Below are positions 35,435 to 44,681 of a stretch of 64,000 nt of DNA, piece by piece. Below the pieces are notes generated by a model. That model was given only the letters and a program-made list of their open reading frames with translations, searched no databases and was not told where the DNA came from. Source of the stretch: Fluviicola sp. (GTDB taxonomy: Bacteria; Bacteroidota; Bacteroidia; Flavobacteriales_D; Crocinitomicaceae); NCBI GenBank assembly GCA_029866325.1, contig JARWZO010000019.1:1-64000 (forward strand), written 5' to 3'. The position numbers and the translations under genes were made by a program. How positions within the stretch are numbered: position 1 is the first letter of the stretch; the number at the start of each line of letters is the position of its first letter.

Positions 35435-37336
35435 TTACATTTTATTCGGCACCGAGATTCCGAGACAGTGCATCGAACTGTGAATCACCTTGGCTACGTT
35501 TTTACTCAAGGTCAAACGCATGGCTTTCTTTGCAGAATCGGCTTCCTGATTGATATTGACGTTCTGATAAAACTGATTAAAGAGTTTTACCAACTCATAC
35601 GTATAATTTGCCACCAACGAAGGCGCGTAATTTATCGCCGCGTCTTCAATAGCTTTTGGATAGTCGGCCAATTGCTTGATGATATCTTTTTCGATTTCCT
35701 CCAAAGCCACATCACCGAAGGACTCTATTTGACCTGCTTTACCGATCAGTGATTGAATGCGTGCATGTGCGTATTGAATGAAAGGACCTGTGTGTCCGTT
35801 TAGTTCAATCGATTCGTTTGGATTAAACACCAGTTTCTTTTTCGGATCAACTTTCAATAAGTAATATTTCAAGCCACCCAAACCGATGGTGGTGTACAAT
35901 TCCTTCTTGTCTTCTTCCGACATTCCATCCAAGTGACCGCGCTCAGCAGTCATTTCTCCAGCCGCGAAAATAATTTCGTCCATCAAATCGTCTGCATCAA
36001 CCACAGTTCCTTCGCGCGATTTCATTCGCCCCATTCCTTTCGGCAATTCCACCATTCCATAGGAAAGATGGAAGCACGATTCGGCCCAGCTGTAGCCCAA
36101 TTTTTTGAGGATGTGAAACAATACTGTAAAGTGGTATTCTTGTTCATTCCCAACAGTATAGATGATTCCTTTCAGGTTCGGGTAATCATTCAAACGATCA
36201 ACAGCCGTTCCAACATCTTGGGTCATGTAAACAGAAGTTCCGTCTGAACGCAGCAATAATTTATGATCCAATCCTTCAGCCGTAAGGTCAATCCAAACGG
36301 AGGTATCTTCTTTTTGGTAAAACACGCCTTTGGTTAAGCCTTCAGCTACAAGATCTTTCCCCAAAATGAAGGTTTCGGATTCGTAGTACAAGCGATCAAA
36401 ATCAACACCCATTTTTGCGTAAGTGGAGTTGAATCCTTCGTACACCCAATTGTTCATGGTGGTCCACAGTAAGTAGATTTCCGGATCGCGGCCTTCCCAA
36501 CGCACCAGCATGTCTTTTGCTTCACGCAGAATGGTAGTTTCGTTTTTGGCCAGTTCTTTTATTTTATCCTGAATGGCAGCGGTAGCTTTTTCGTCCTTTC
36601 CGACCAATGCAGCACTGAATTCGTTGTATTTCTCTACCGTTGCATTTGAAAATCCGCTGAAATCGCCCGCTTTCCATTGCTCCATAATGGCTTTGGCTTC
36701 TTCGTTGAAACGCTTGTCGAATTCCACGTAGTATTTACCAACCAGTTTATCGCCTTTCATTCCGGTGTTGGCAGGTGTTTCGCGTTCTCCTTTTTCATTG
36801 AGGGGTGAAAAACGTTGCCAGGCCAGCATACTTTTACAGATGTGGATTCCACGGTCGTTGATGATCTGTGTTTTGATCACCTCATGTCCGTAAGCTTTCA
36901 GGATTTCAGCAACCGAATAACCTAAGAAGTTATTACGCAAATGTCCGAGGTGAAGCGGTTTGTTGGTATTTGGCGAAGAATATTCTACCATTAATGCAGG
37001 TTTGGAATTGGGTTCCTGCATTCCGAAGCGCTCATTCTGATTGATCGTATTCAATACAGTTAACCAGTAATTTTCTGGGTAAACCATGTTTAAAAATCCA
37101 CCAACGATACTGAAATCGGTGATGATCTTCAATTCATCGCGCAAAAGCGTTCCAATGGTGTTTCCGATTTCTTGGGGCGATTTACCTGCCAATTTTAAAA
37201 AAGGGAAAAGTACCAATGTGGTGTCTCCGGCAAATTCTTTTTTTGTTTTCTGAAATTGAATCAGCGACGGCTCGATTTCTTTTCCGAATATGTGAGAAGC
37301 CTTGTTGAGAATGGCTTCCTGTATAATATGTTCCAT
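35435..37336 (-). CDS. argS: Arginyl-tRNA synthetase
   Basis: 633 aa, class I synthetase that charges tRNA-Arg. The N-terminal Add-1 domain is followed by the HIGH-type signature HLGHLR within NTNKPLHLGHLRNNF (near residue 125), the catalytic Rossmann core, MGRMKSREGTVVDADDLMDE as the KMSK-equivalent region (near 440) and a C-terminal anticodon-binding helical domain ending GISVPNKM. The length suits the larger bacterial ArgRS. It is encoded 6 bp after the arginase gene and is probably cotranscribed with it. Confidence 0.95.
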   Translation of the reverse strand: MEHIIQEAILNKASHIFGKEIEPSLIQFQKTKKEFAGDTTLVLFPFLKLAGKSPQEIGNTIGTLLRDELKIITDFSIVGGFLNMVYPENYWLTVLNTINQNERFGMQEPNSKPALMVEYSSPNTNKPLHLGHLRNNFLGYSVAEILKAYGHEVIKTQIINDRGIHICKSMLAWQRFSPLNEKGERETPANTGMKGDKLVGKYYVEFDKRFNEEAKAIMEQWKAGDFSGFSNATVEKYNEFSAALVGKDEKATAAIQDKIKELAKNETTILREAKDMLVRWEGRDPEIYLLWTTMNNWVYEGFNSTYAKMGVDFDRLYYESETFILGKDLVAEGLTKGVFYQKEDTSVWIDLTAEGLDHKLLLRSDGTSVYMTQDVGTAVDRLNDYPNLKGIIYTVGNEQEYHFTVLFHILKKLGYSWAESCFHLSYGMVELPKGMGRMKSREGTVVDADDLMDEIIFAAGEMTAERGHLDGMSEEDKKELYTTIGLGGLKYYLLKVDPKKKLVFNPNESIELNGHTGPFIQYAHARIQSLIGKAGQIESFGDVALEEIEKDIIKQLADYPKAIEDAAINYAPSLVANYTYELVKLFNQFYQNVNINQEADSAKKAMRLTLSKNVAKVIHSSMHCLGISVPNKM

Positions 37337-37342
37337 TTTGTT

Positions 37343-38293
37343 TTATGTTAATGTATCAACCACAGCTGTAATGAGCGAAAGCGCTGTTTCGGCCATGGTG
37401 TTGACTTTGTTGTCGAGGCAAGGATTTACCTCTACAAATTCGATGCATACCGTTTTTGGGTTAGCAGCCAGCGAAACCAATAGTTCGCGCGCTTCTTCCG
37501 GGGTAATGCCATTGCCTACAGGTGTTCCGGTTCCAAACGATGTCAATTCGGGATCCATCGCATCCACATCAAACGAAATGTAAATGGCATCGCATTCTTT
37601 CAGTTGTTCGTTGATGGCAGCAACAATAGCAGGCACACCCTGCCGCCTCAGTAATTCTACCGAGTGGTTCACAATTTGTCTTCGTTCAATCAAGGCTTCT
37701 TCTTCGGGTTCGGTATCACGCACAGCAACAAAAACCAAATCTTCCGAATTGATTTTCGGGCTTATTCCACCGGCATTTTTGAGAGAATTCCATACAGAAA
37801 CGGTATGTTCATCAGGAGTATTGTGTCCGGCTTCTTTATTATCATCGGCCAAAGCTATGGAAAGTGGCATTCCGTGTACGTTACCGGATGGCGTTGTATA
37901 CGGTGAATGCAAATCTCCGTGTGCGTCGATCCAAATTACCCCTAATCGTTTGTCGGGAAACGCTTGTTTAATACCGTCAATTGTTCCTGCGGCTGAGCCG
38001 TGATCGGCAGCCAATACTAGCGGAAATTTACCTTGTTTGAGCAAGTCGGCTGTTTTACCTGAAATAGCTTCAAAAACCTCTGCATAACCGTCGATGCGTT
38101 TGGCGAACGGTGTTGTAATGGCTGCATCCAGGTAATGATTGAAATCGGGTAACGGATGCCACGGAACGTTTCCAAACAACGGGTTGTTTTGATTACGCGC
38201 AGCGGCCATAATAGCCCCCGGACCCAAAGAAGCACCTCGGGTTCCTGCGGTTAATTCTGAAGTGTTGACAATGATTTCAATTGTTTGTGCCAT
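37343..38293 (-). CDS. Arginase
   Basis: 316 aa. Arginase hydrolyses arginine to ornithine and urea using two manganese ions. Metal ligands are visible: DHGS (near residue 95), WIDAHGDLH with Asp/His (near 120), SFDVDAMDP (near 230) and the late VEVNP Glu (near 280). The ureohydrolase fold is complete; agmatinase or formiminoglutamase is possible but the residue pattern fits arginase best. It is the first gene of a transcript with argS. Confidence 0.85.
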   Translation of the reverse strand: MAQTIEIIVNTSELTAGTRGASLGPGAIMAAARNQNNPLFGNVPWHPLPDFNHYLDAAITTPFAKRIDGYAEVFEAISGKTADLLKQGKFPLVLAADHGSAAGTIDGIKQAFPDKRLGVIWIDAHGDLHSPYTTPSGNVHGMPLSIALADDNKEAGHNTPDEHTVSVWNSLKNAGGISPKINSEDLVFVAVRDTEPEEEALIERRQIVNHSVELLRRQGVPAIVAAINEQLKECDAIYISFDVDAMDPELTSFGTGTPVGNGITPEEARELLVSLAANPKTVCIEFVEVNPCLDNKVNTMAETALSLITAVVDTLT

Positions 38294-38409
38294 AAATTGC
38301 TGTTAGCGACACAAAAATAGCCTTTCGGAGCTGATCCCGCAAATTCGTTGCTTATTGTTATTCACAACCTACTGTAATTGGAATCTATCAACTCATCCAC
38401 TATTCCGAG

Positions 38410-39066
38410 CTAGTCTCCGCCAAAAAACGCGTACATCAAGATATTGGCCCCCATTTGAAGCGCTTGTTTGCGTTTTTCTTCGGGATCGTTGTGTACTTCT
38501 TTATCCTCCCAACCATCGCTGAGGTCGGTTTCGTAAGTGTACAGACATACCAAACGGCCTTCTACGATAATTCCAAATGCCTGCGGACGTTTACCATCGT
38601 GTTCGTGAATTTTCGGTAAGCCGTTAAAATCGAATTTCTGATGGAAAATCGGATGATTGAAAGGTAATTCTACTAAATCATTGTTGGGGAATACTTTTTT
38701 GAGTTCGGTGCGGATAAATTGATCCATTCCGTAATTGTCGTCGATGTGCAGAAAGCCACCTCCCATGAGATAAGTGCGCAAATTTTCGGCTTCGGAAAGC
38801 GAAAACACTACGTTTCCGTGTCCGGTCATGTGCACCATCGGATAAGCAAATAATTCAGGACTTCCCACTTCCACGTACGGAACATCTTTCGAAATAGAGG
38901 TTCCAAGGTTTGAATTGCAAAACTGAATCAAGTTGGGCAATGCCGTTGGGTTGGCATAATAATCGCCACCACCGTTGTATTTCAGCACCGCTAATTGATA
39001 GGTTCCTTGCGCCATTGAAGCAAACGACACCATCATCAAACTCATTCCAATTATGATTCTTTTCAT
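38410..39066 (-). CDS. DUF4159 family protein, secreted
   Basis: 218 aa. Signal peptide ending near ASMAQ (residue 19), then a single DUF4159-like domain with YNGGGDYYANPTALPNL, AYPMVHMTGHGNV, MGGGFLHIDDNYG and LPFNHPIF. The family has an unknown function and a fold resembling glutamine amidotransferase-like sheets. Its ATG overlaps the rsmE stop by four bases (ATGA), so it is the last gene of a holA-rsmE-DUF4159 unit, a conserved-looking order in Bacteroidota. Confidence 0.85.
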   Translation of the reverse strand: MKRIIIGMSLMMVSFASMAQGTYQLAVLKYNGGGDYYANPTALPNLIQFCNSNLGTSISKDVPYVEVGSPELFAYPMVHMTGHGNVVFSLSEAENLRTYLMGGGFLHIDDNYGMDQFIRTELKKVFPNNDLVELPFNHPIFHQKFDFNGLPKIHEHDGKRPQAFGIIVEGRLVCLYTYETDLSDGWEDKEVHNDPEEKRKQALQMGANILMYAFFGGD

Positions 39067-39752
39067 TTCTTTCTACTTGCTATGCCTAAAGTTACAGCCA
39101 CCAAGCCTGCAGTTTCCGTGCGCAGTCTTGATTCCCCTAAATGTATGGCTTTATATCCTGATTTCAATGCCAAATCCACTTCACGTTTGCTAAAATCTCC
39201 TTCCGGACCGATAAGCACTGGACCTCCGAGTGTTGTGGAAAGTAACGAAGATTTTTCACCGTCCATGCAATGTGCTATTCCGCCTGTAGGGAATTGTGTG
39301 ATAAATGCATCAACGGTTTCGAGTGGATCCAATTGCAACAAAAAGTCGTGTTGCGCTTGTTTCATGGCCGAAATCGCTACGCGTTCCAACCGTTCCAGTT
39401 TCAGGTTTATACGTTCGGAATGATCACCTTGCAAAAACGACAAGCGCGTCGCTCCTATTTCTACGATTTTCTCTACCATCCATTCCATGCGATCCATATT
39501 TTTGGTCGGTGCGATGGCTAAGTGAAATTCCTGCTCGGGTTTTTCTTTCTGTTCGATCTTTACGCATTCTACCAAACAACGTTTGGGGTGATCTTCCACA
39601 ATTCGAGCGGTGAGTAATTTTCCTTTTCCATCAAGCAACAATAATTCATCGTCCACAGCCATGCGCAAAACACGTACAATGTGTTTCGATTCCTCTTCAG
39701 GAAGATGGAACTGTGTTGTATCTGGAATGGTTGACAGAAAAAATCGACGCAT
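39063..39752 (-). CDS. rsmE: 16S rRNA (uracil1498-N3)-methyltransferase RsmE
   Basis: 229 aa from ATG 39752 (a TTG codon three bases earlier opens the longer frame). RsmE methylates N3 of U1498 in 16S rRNA. It has an N-terminal PUA-like domain (residues 1-70) and a SPOUT knot domain with VLIGPEGDFSKREVD and HLGESRLRTETAGL, both diagnostic SAM-binding sequences near residues 175-215. Its start overlaps the holA stop by one base and its end overlaps DUF4159. Confidence 0.92.
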   Translation of the reverse strand: MRRFFLSTIPDTTQFHLPEEESKHIVRVLRMAVDDELLLLDGKGKLLTARIVEDHPKRCLVECVKIEQKEKPEQEFHLAIAPTKNMDRMEWMVEKIVEIGATRLSFLQGDHSERINLKLERLERVAISAMKQAQHDFLLQLDPLETVDAFITQFPTGGIAHCMDGEKSSLLSTTLGGPVLIGPEGDFSKREVDLALKSGYKAIHLGESRLRTETAGLVAVTLGIASRKK

Positions 39753-40750
39753 CAATTCATGAGTTTATAAAGCATTTCGCGCATGAGTTCACCTTCCGTA
39801 AAGGTTGAATTACCAACGCCTTTTGCTTTTAGATCGTATTCATGCAGGATGGCCACATTGGAAGCCAGAATCTTGGGAGGATATTGATTGGCAGCCAGCA
39901 TCAATTCTTTGGCAACAAAGGGATGAACGCGCAAGCTTGTTGCCACCGCATCCGGGTTTTTATTCGATAAAAAGTGAATGCGCATCAGGTTAGTGTAAAA
40001 CCCGAATAAATTGGAAATGATTGCAATGATGGAATGGTCTTTCGGGTTACGTTCAAAATAATGTGCAATCTGAAATACTTTCAAAGAATCGCGCTTGGCA
40101 ATAGCATTGGTGAGCTCAAAGTTGTTGTAATCTTTACTAATTCCGATGTTTTCTTCGATGTGAATATCGCTGATGCGTGTTCCTTTTTCAAGAACGATAC
40201 TCAATTTCTCCAACTCGTTAACAATTCGTCCGAGGTCATTTCCAAGAAATTCACCCAGTAAAGCTGCCGCTTTCGACGTAATATCAAAACCGATTCCTTT
40301 TACGTAATTGGCAATCCAGTCGTTGAGTTGGTACTCTTTTACCTTTTCCGATTTAAACACCAATCCGGTCGAAGCAAGTTCTTTGACCATTTTGCGTTTT
40401 CCGTCTAGGGCTTTGTACTTATGACAAATCACAAAAACGGTAGATGGATTTGGTTGCGCGCAATAACTTTCAAGTGCGTAAATATCTTTCATGTCTTGCG
40501 CTTCGCGTAGCACCACCAATCGTCTTTCCGACATCATCGGGAAACCTTTGGCTTCGCTTACAACAGCTAGCGGATCAGCATCGCGACCGTAAAAAACCGT
40601 TTGGTTAAAATCGCGTTCGTGTTCCTCTAAAGCGTTTTCGATAATGGCATCACAAATGGCATCAATGAAATATGGTTCTTCGCCATGCAATGCATAAATC
40701 GGCTTAAACTGCTTGTTCTTGATGTCTTTGATGATAGACTTATAATCCAT
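39752..40750 (-). CDS. holA: DNA polymerase III subunit delta
   Basis: 332 aa. HolA is the clamp-loader subunit that opens the sliding clamp. AAA+-like N-terminal region with PIYALHGEEPYFIDAI (near residue 20), the delta-type RRLVVLREAQDMKD segment (near 80), and a helical C-terminal collar ending LMREMLYKLMN. Delta naturally lacks a functional Walker A, as here. Its gene heads a transcript with rsmE and DUF4159. On the other side it is divergent from an accessory ATPase and then the HsdR_N gene. Confidence 0.9.
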   Translation of the reverse strand: MDYKSIIKDIKNKQFKPIYALHGEEPYFIDAICDAIIENALEEHERDFNQTVFYGRDADPLAVVSEAKGFPMMSERRLVVLREAQDMKDIYALESYCAQPNPSTVFVICHKYKALDGKRKMVKELASTGLVFKSEKVKEYQLNDWIANYVKGIGFDITSKAAALLGEFLGNDLGRIVNELEKLSIVLEKGTRISDIHIEENIGISKDYNNFELTNAIAKRDSLKVFQIAHYFERNPKDHSIIAIISNLFGFYTNLMRIHFLSNKNPDAVATSLRVHPFVAKELMLAANQYPPKILASNVAILHEYDLKAKGVGNSTFTEGELMREMLYKLMN

Positions 40751-40859
40751 GATTCAAAAATAAGAGAATTGTATGACAAATCGAATGACAAGTTAGCGGA
40801 TTTACTTCCAAAAACGATTCATTGCTGTGAATTCACATTCAATCACATTTTTTATTACT

Positions 40860-41006
40860 AGCGGAAAGTAAACAAAAATTGCATGATTCCGCTAGCAATA
40901 ATTTTATTTACAGCGGAAATATATAAATAATTGAATGATTCCGCTAGTAATAATTTTATCTTCAGCGGAAAACTATTATATTTGTAGAGATTCCGCTGAT
41001 AATAAA
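40860..41006. repeat. Three-unit 52-bp-period AGCGGAA/TTCCGCT array in the ATPase promoter
   Basis: AGCGGAA occurs at 40860, 40912 and 40964 and the inverted TTCCGCT at 40887, 40939 and 40991. Both series are exactly 52 bp apart, about five turns of the helix. Two full 32-bp inverted units (40887-40918 and 40939-40970) differ at three positions. The last half-site lies between the -7 element and the ATG of the ATPase gene, as expected for an operator array. Confidence 0.75.
40977..40984 (+). promoter_or_regulatory. -7 promoter element of the accessory ATPase
   Basis: TATATTTG lies inside the repeat array, 22 bp before the chosen start at 41007. It supports the shorter start and predicts that proteins bound to the flanking half-sites would block transcription. 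Confidence 0.6.
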
Positions 41007-42446
41007 ATGAAACCAGTACCGAAAAAAATTATTGGACGCACATACGAGCAGCAACTACTTACAGCTATTTGCGCTAGTAAAGACAGTGATCTATTAGCCA
41101 TTACTGGTCGGAGACGTATTGGAAAAACCTACCTCATCAGAACCTATTTTCAACAACAACTTCATTTTGAATTTAGCGGTGTAATCAACGCCGGTTGGCA
41201 AACACAGCTTCAAAATTTTGATTATGCGTTGCGTAAATACGAAAAACGTTCAACCAAGAGAAGTAAGCCCGCCAATTGGTTAGAAGCATTTCACCAACTT
41301 ACTATTTACCTCGACTCAATAAAAACGAAGGAAAAAAAAATAGTCTTCATTGATGAATTTCCTTGGTTAGATACACACAGATCAAACTTTTTGAGCGCGT
41401 TCGATTGGTTTTGGAACACTTGGGCGGTTAGCAAGAACATTCTCGTTATCATTTGTGGTTCGGCTACTTCGTGGATGATTCAAAAAATCATCAATCACAG
41501 AGGTGGTTTGCACAACCGAGTCACCAAACGCATACATTTGGAACCCTTCACACTTGGCGAAACCGAGCACTACCTTCAACAGCATAATATCCGCCTCAAC
41601 CGCTATCAAATCACCACACTCTACATGGCTTTTGGAGGCGTGCCACATTATCTCAACGAAATCGTTTCAGGTGAAAGTGCTATGCAAACAATACAACGTG
41701 TGTGCTTCGATAAAAAAGGATTGTTGGTTAATGAATTTGGCAACTTATACAGGGCACTTTTTATCCAAGCAGAGAATCATATAGAAGTTGTGAAAGCTTT
41801 AGCGAAAAAACGAATCGGGCTCTCAAGAAAAGCACTACTTACAGCAAGTAAACTGAAAGATGGCGGGACCTTTAGCAAGGTACTTGAAGAATTAGAGTGG
41901 TCGGGGTTCATCGAATCTTACGCTCCATTCGGAAAAATCAAAAAAGACAAACTATTTAGGCTAACGGATGAGTTTTCGTTGTTTTACCTGACGTTTATGT
42001 ATCAGAAAAAAAACGTCAACTGGCAACAACTGGCCTCAAGTCAAGTATGGAAAAGCTGGAGTGGATACACGTTCGAGTCTATTTGCATGAAACACTTACC
42101 ACAGCTCAAAAAAGCACTTGGCATTGCATCCGTTTATACCGAATACAGCAGTTTTATCAGCAAAGGAAATCTTTCAGCAAAAGGAGCACAAATCGATTTG
42201 TTGATAGACAGAAACGACCAAGTGATCAATCTTTGCGAAATGAAATTCACCGATCAGCCATTCATTATAACCAAAGCATACGCCTCACAAGTACGCGAAA
42301 AAAAAGCTGTTTTCATCAATGAAACGGGAACAAAAAAAGCGGTCTTCCCAACCTTTATTACTAGCTTTGGGGTAGTGAGTAACGAACATAGTATTGGCTT
42401 GATGCAGCAACATGTTTTACTCGACGATTTATTTCAGCCTGCATGA
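41007..42446 (+). CDS. AAA+ ATPase with C-terminal PD-(D/E)XK nuclease-like domain (DUF234 type)
   Basis: 479 aa from ATG 41007; a start at 40935 would place 24 residues inside the repeat array and upstream of the promoter. P-loop AITGRRRIGKTYL (residues 31-43), Walker B KIVFIDEFPW (111-120) and the ATP-dependent core resemble archaeal-type ATPases. A winged-helix segment follows (about 268-325), then a nuclease-like fold with Glu357, Asp397 (GAQIDLLID) and Glu411-x-Lys413 (CEMKF), so the metal residues look intact. Family members are accessory genes of unclear role. It lies between divergent holA and HsdR_N, and its stop overlaps the next ATG. Confidence 0.85.
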   Translation: MKPVPKKIIGRTYEQQLLTAICASKDSDLLAITGRRRIGKTYLIRTYFQQQLHFEFSGVINAGWQTQLQNFDYALRKYEKRSTKRSKPANWLEAFHQLTIYLDSIKTKEKKIVFIDEFPWLDTHRSNFLSAFDWFWNTWAVSKNILVIICGSATSWMIQKIINHRGGLHNRVTKRIHLEPFTLGETEHYLQQHNIRLNRYQITTLYMAFGGVPHYLNEIVSGESAMQTIQRVCFDKKGLLVNEFGNLYRALFIQAENHIEVVKALAKKRIGLSRKALLTASKLKDGGTFSKVLEELEWSGFIESYAPFGKIKKDKLFRLTDEFSLFYLTFMYQKKNVNWQQLASSQVWKSWSGYTFESICMKHLPQLKKALGIASVYTEYSSFISKGNLSAKGAQIDLLIDRNDQVINLCEMKFTDQPFIITKAYASQVREKKAVFINETGTKKAVFPTFITSFGVVSNEHSIGLMQQHVLLDDLFQPA

Positions 42447-42880
42447 TGGAACCCTTGAATTTACCTCCGGCAAAACTGAACCTTTCTCGCAAAGGTGAAC
42501 AAGTTGTTGTGTGGTGTATTATTCGAAAGAAACACTTAGTGCTTACTCCTGAAGAATGGGTGCGTCAACATGCCATTCACTTTCTTCTCAACGAACGACA
42601 GATTCCAATTGGTCGCATCAATTCCGAACATTTGGTGCAGATCAACGGTCAGGCCAGAAGGTGTGATATTGTAGTGTTTTCAGAGTTTGGAAAACCCGTT
42701 TTGATTGTAGAATGTAAAGCCACTTCTATTGCGATTGATGAAAAGACATTTTTACAAACCAGTAATTATGTTCAGCAATTGCAAGCACCCTATTTCTGGA
42801 TGACCAACGGGCTGCAACATGTGATGATGGATTGCCGGAATCCGGGAGTTTATTTGAGTGAATTACCGGCACTTTTTTGA
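42446..42880 (+). CDS. Small protein with HsdR N-terminal (PD-(D/E)XK) domain
   Basis: 144 aa from ATG 42446, which overlaps the ATPase stop by one base; ATG 42443 is equally possible. It matches the N-terminal nuclease fold of type I restriction R subunits: RRCDIVVFSEFGKPVLIVECKA with Asp74 and Glu89-x-Lys91, and no helicase. Stand-alone proteins of this kind next to holA are common in Bacteroidota, as I recall, so this is likely a core gene and not a remnant of a restriction system. Function not established. Confidence 0.8.
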   Translation: MEPLNLPPAKLNLSRKGEQVVVWCIIRKKHLVLTPEEWVRQHAIHFLLNERQIPIGRINSEHLVQINGQARRCDIVVFSEFGKPVLIVECKATSIAIDEKTFLQTSNYVQQLQAPYFWMTNGLQHVMMDCRNPGVYLSELPALF

Positions 42881-42890
42881 TGGAAGAAGG

Positions 42891-42949
42891 CACGTAATAT
42901 TGCAAATTTACGTGCTTAAAACACCCTCGTAAATTTGCAATATTATGTG
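42891..42949. repeat. Palindromic element, copy 1, downstream of prfC
   Basis: Arms 42891-42912 and 42928-42949 are 22 bp and pair at 21 positions around a 15-base loop. The cores ATTGC (42899) and GCAAT (42937) are 38 bp apart. The same 38-bp spacing recurs in both copies beyond the other end of prfC. Could also act as a terminator for either neighbour. Confidence 0.7.
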
Positions 42950-42975
42950 GATCAAAAAAAACTTGAAATCAGCTA

Positions 42976-44571
42976 TTAAACCCGTTCCAACTTAAACTCA
43001 CTCGTCTTGTGAAACGTAATATCCGGATAATCCTTCTCGGCCATTTGCAAGAGGAACGAGGTTTCAGCTAAGAAAACATGATTTCCATCTTTGTCTTTGG
43101 CAATGTAATTTGCTTTTGCACGAAGAAAATCGGCCAATTGAGCATCATTGTCAGTAGTAATCCAACAAGCTTTGTGGTAGCCTTTTGGCACAAAACGACA
43201 CTTAGCACCGTATTCGTGATCCAAACGATAGGCAATTACTTCAAACTGTAGTTGACCAACGGTACCAATAATTTTTCTGTTTCCGGGTTGTTGAATAAAC
43301 ATTTGAGCAACTCCTTCATCCATGAGCTGATTGATCCCTTTTTCCAACTGCTTTGATTTCAGCGGATCGAGGTTCTCCAATTCCTGAAATAATTCCGGTG
43401 AAAAACTCGGAATACCTTTAAACATAAAGTTTTCACCTTCATTTAAGGTATCACCGATTTTGAAATTCCCGGTATCATACAAACCGATTACATCGCCTGG
43501 GAAAGCCTCATCGATCACGCTTTTATCCTGCGCCATGAATGAAGTTGGATTCGGGAACTTGAATTTCTTGTTCAATCGAACGTGCTTGTAAAAGGTATTG
43601 CGTTCAAATTTCCCTGAAACGATGCGCAAAAAGGCGATACGGTCGCGGTGCTTCGGATCAAGGTTAGCGTGAATTTTAAATACGAATCCCGAGAATTTTT
43701 TGTCATCCGGTTCCATACGACCGGCATCAGTATCTCTTCCTCTTGGAGAAGGAGAAATACGCACGAAAGTATCCAACAATTCCTGCACACCGAAATTATT
43801 TACCGCCGAGCCAAAAAACACCGGAGCTACATCGCCAGCAAGGTAATCTTCTCGATCAAACGGATTGTAGACGCCTTCAATTGTTTCCAATTCATCACGC
43901 AATTCGGCAGCTGGCTTTTCACCTAACAATGTATCCAATTCCGGACTGTTCAAATCGGAAATCGACACAATGTCTTTTTCGATTTTGGTTTTATTGGCCG
44001 AAAAAACGTTGATGTTTTTATCGTAAATATTGTAAACACCTTGGAAACGATCGCCCATACCAATAGGCCATGTAAGCGGGCGCACATTGATGTTCAATGA
44101 TGATTCCAATTCGTCGAGCAATTCAAACGGATCTTTTCCTTCGCGGTCCATTTTATTGATAAAAATAATCACCGGCGTTTTACGCATGCGACATACTTCC
44201 ATCAACTTTTCGGTTTGTTCCTCTACCCCGTTAGCGCAGTCGATTACCAGAATAACGCTATCGACAGCGGTCAAGGTGCGAAAGGTATCTTCGGCAAAAT
44301 CCTTGTGACCGGGCGTATCCAAAATATTGATTTGTTTTCCAGAATACTGAAAAGCCATCACGGAAGTAGCAACCGAGATTCCACGTTGTTTTTCAATTTC
44401 CATGAAATCGGAAGTAGCTGTTTTCTTGATTTTGTTGTTTTTCACAGCTCCTGCCGACTGAATGGCACCACCAAACAGCAACAGTTTTTCTGTTAAGGTC
44501 GTTTTACCCGCATCGGGGTGAGAAATAATGCCAAACGTTCTGCGCTTTTCAATCGCTTCCTGGTTACTCAT
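42976..44571 (-). CDS. prfC: Peptide chain release factor 3
   Basis: 531 aa from ATG 44571; an upstream frame from 44643 adds 24 hydrophobic residues not seen in RF3. RF3 is the GTPase that removes RF1/RF2 from the ribosome. G1 [11 protein letters not shown]2 [11 protein letters not shown]3 DTPGHKDF and G4 NKMDREG are all intact, followed by the RF3 domain II and C-terminal domains ending [15 protein letters not shown]. Length is standard. The gene stands between palindromic elements on both sides. Confidence 0.95.
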   Translation of the reverse strand: MSNQEAIEKRRTFGIISHPDAGKTTLTEKLLLFGGAIQSAGAVKNNKIKKTATSDFMEIEKQRGISVATSVMAFQYSGKQINILDTPGHKDFAEDTFRTLTAVDSVILVIDCANGVEEQTEKLMEVCRMRKTPVIIFINKMDREGKDPFELLDELESSLNINVRPLTWPIGMGDRFQGVYNIYDKNINVFSANKTKIEKDIVSISDLNSPELDTLLGEKPAAELRDELETIEGVYNPFDREDYLAGDVAPVFFGSAVNNFGVQELLDTFVRISPSPRGRDTDAGRMEPDDKKFSGFVFKIHANLDPKHRDRIAFLRIVSGKFERNTFYKHVRLNKKFKFPNPTSFMAQDKSVIDEAFPGDVIGLYDTGNFKIGDTLNEGENFMFKGIPSFSPELFQELENLDPLKSKQLEKGINQLMDEGVAQMFIQQPGNRKIIGTVGQLQFEVIAYRLDHEYGAKCRFVPKGYHKACWITTDNDAQLADFLRAKANYIAKDKDGNHVFLAETSFLLQMAEKDYPDITFHKTSEFKLERV

Positions 44572-44681
44572 AGAAATTGGTATTGTTACTATCGGAAAAC
44601 CGAATAGGGGCGCAAAGATAAGGAATTGGATGGATGCGGGCAAGCGGGTTGGGCGAAGGCATTATTTAACCCAAATCGTTC

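Noticed and set aside
40860-41006. CRISPR-like array
   Set aside because: Regular spacing exists, but the repeats are inverted half-sites in AT-rich spacers that resemble each other, with only three units and no cas genes.
42446-42880. Possible type I restriction system
   Set aside because: Only the HsdR N-terminal nuclease fold is present; no helicase, HsdM or HsdS gene is near, and the stand-alone form is usual next to holA.
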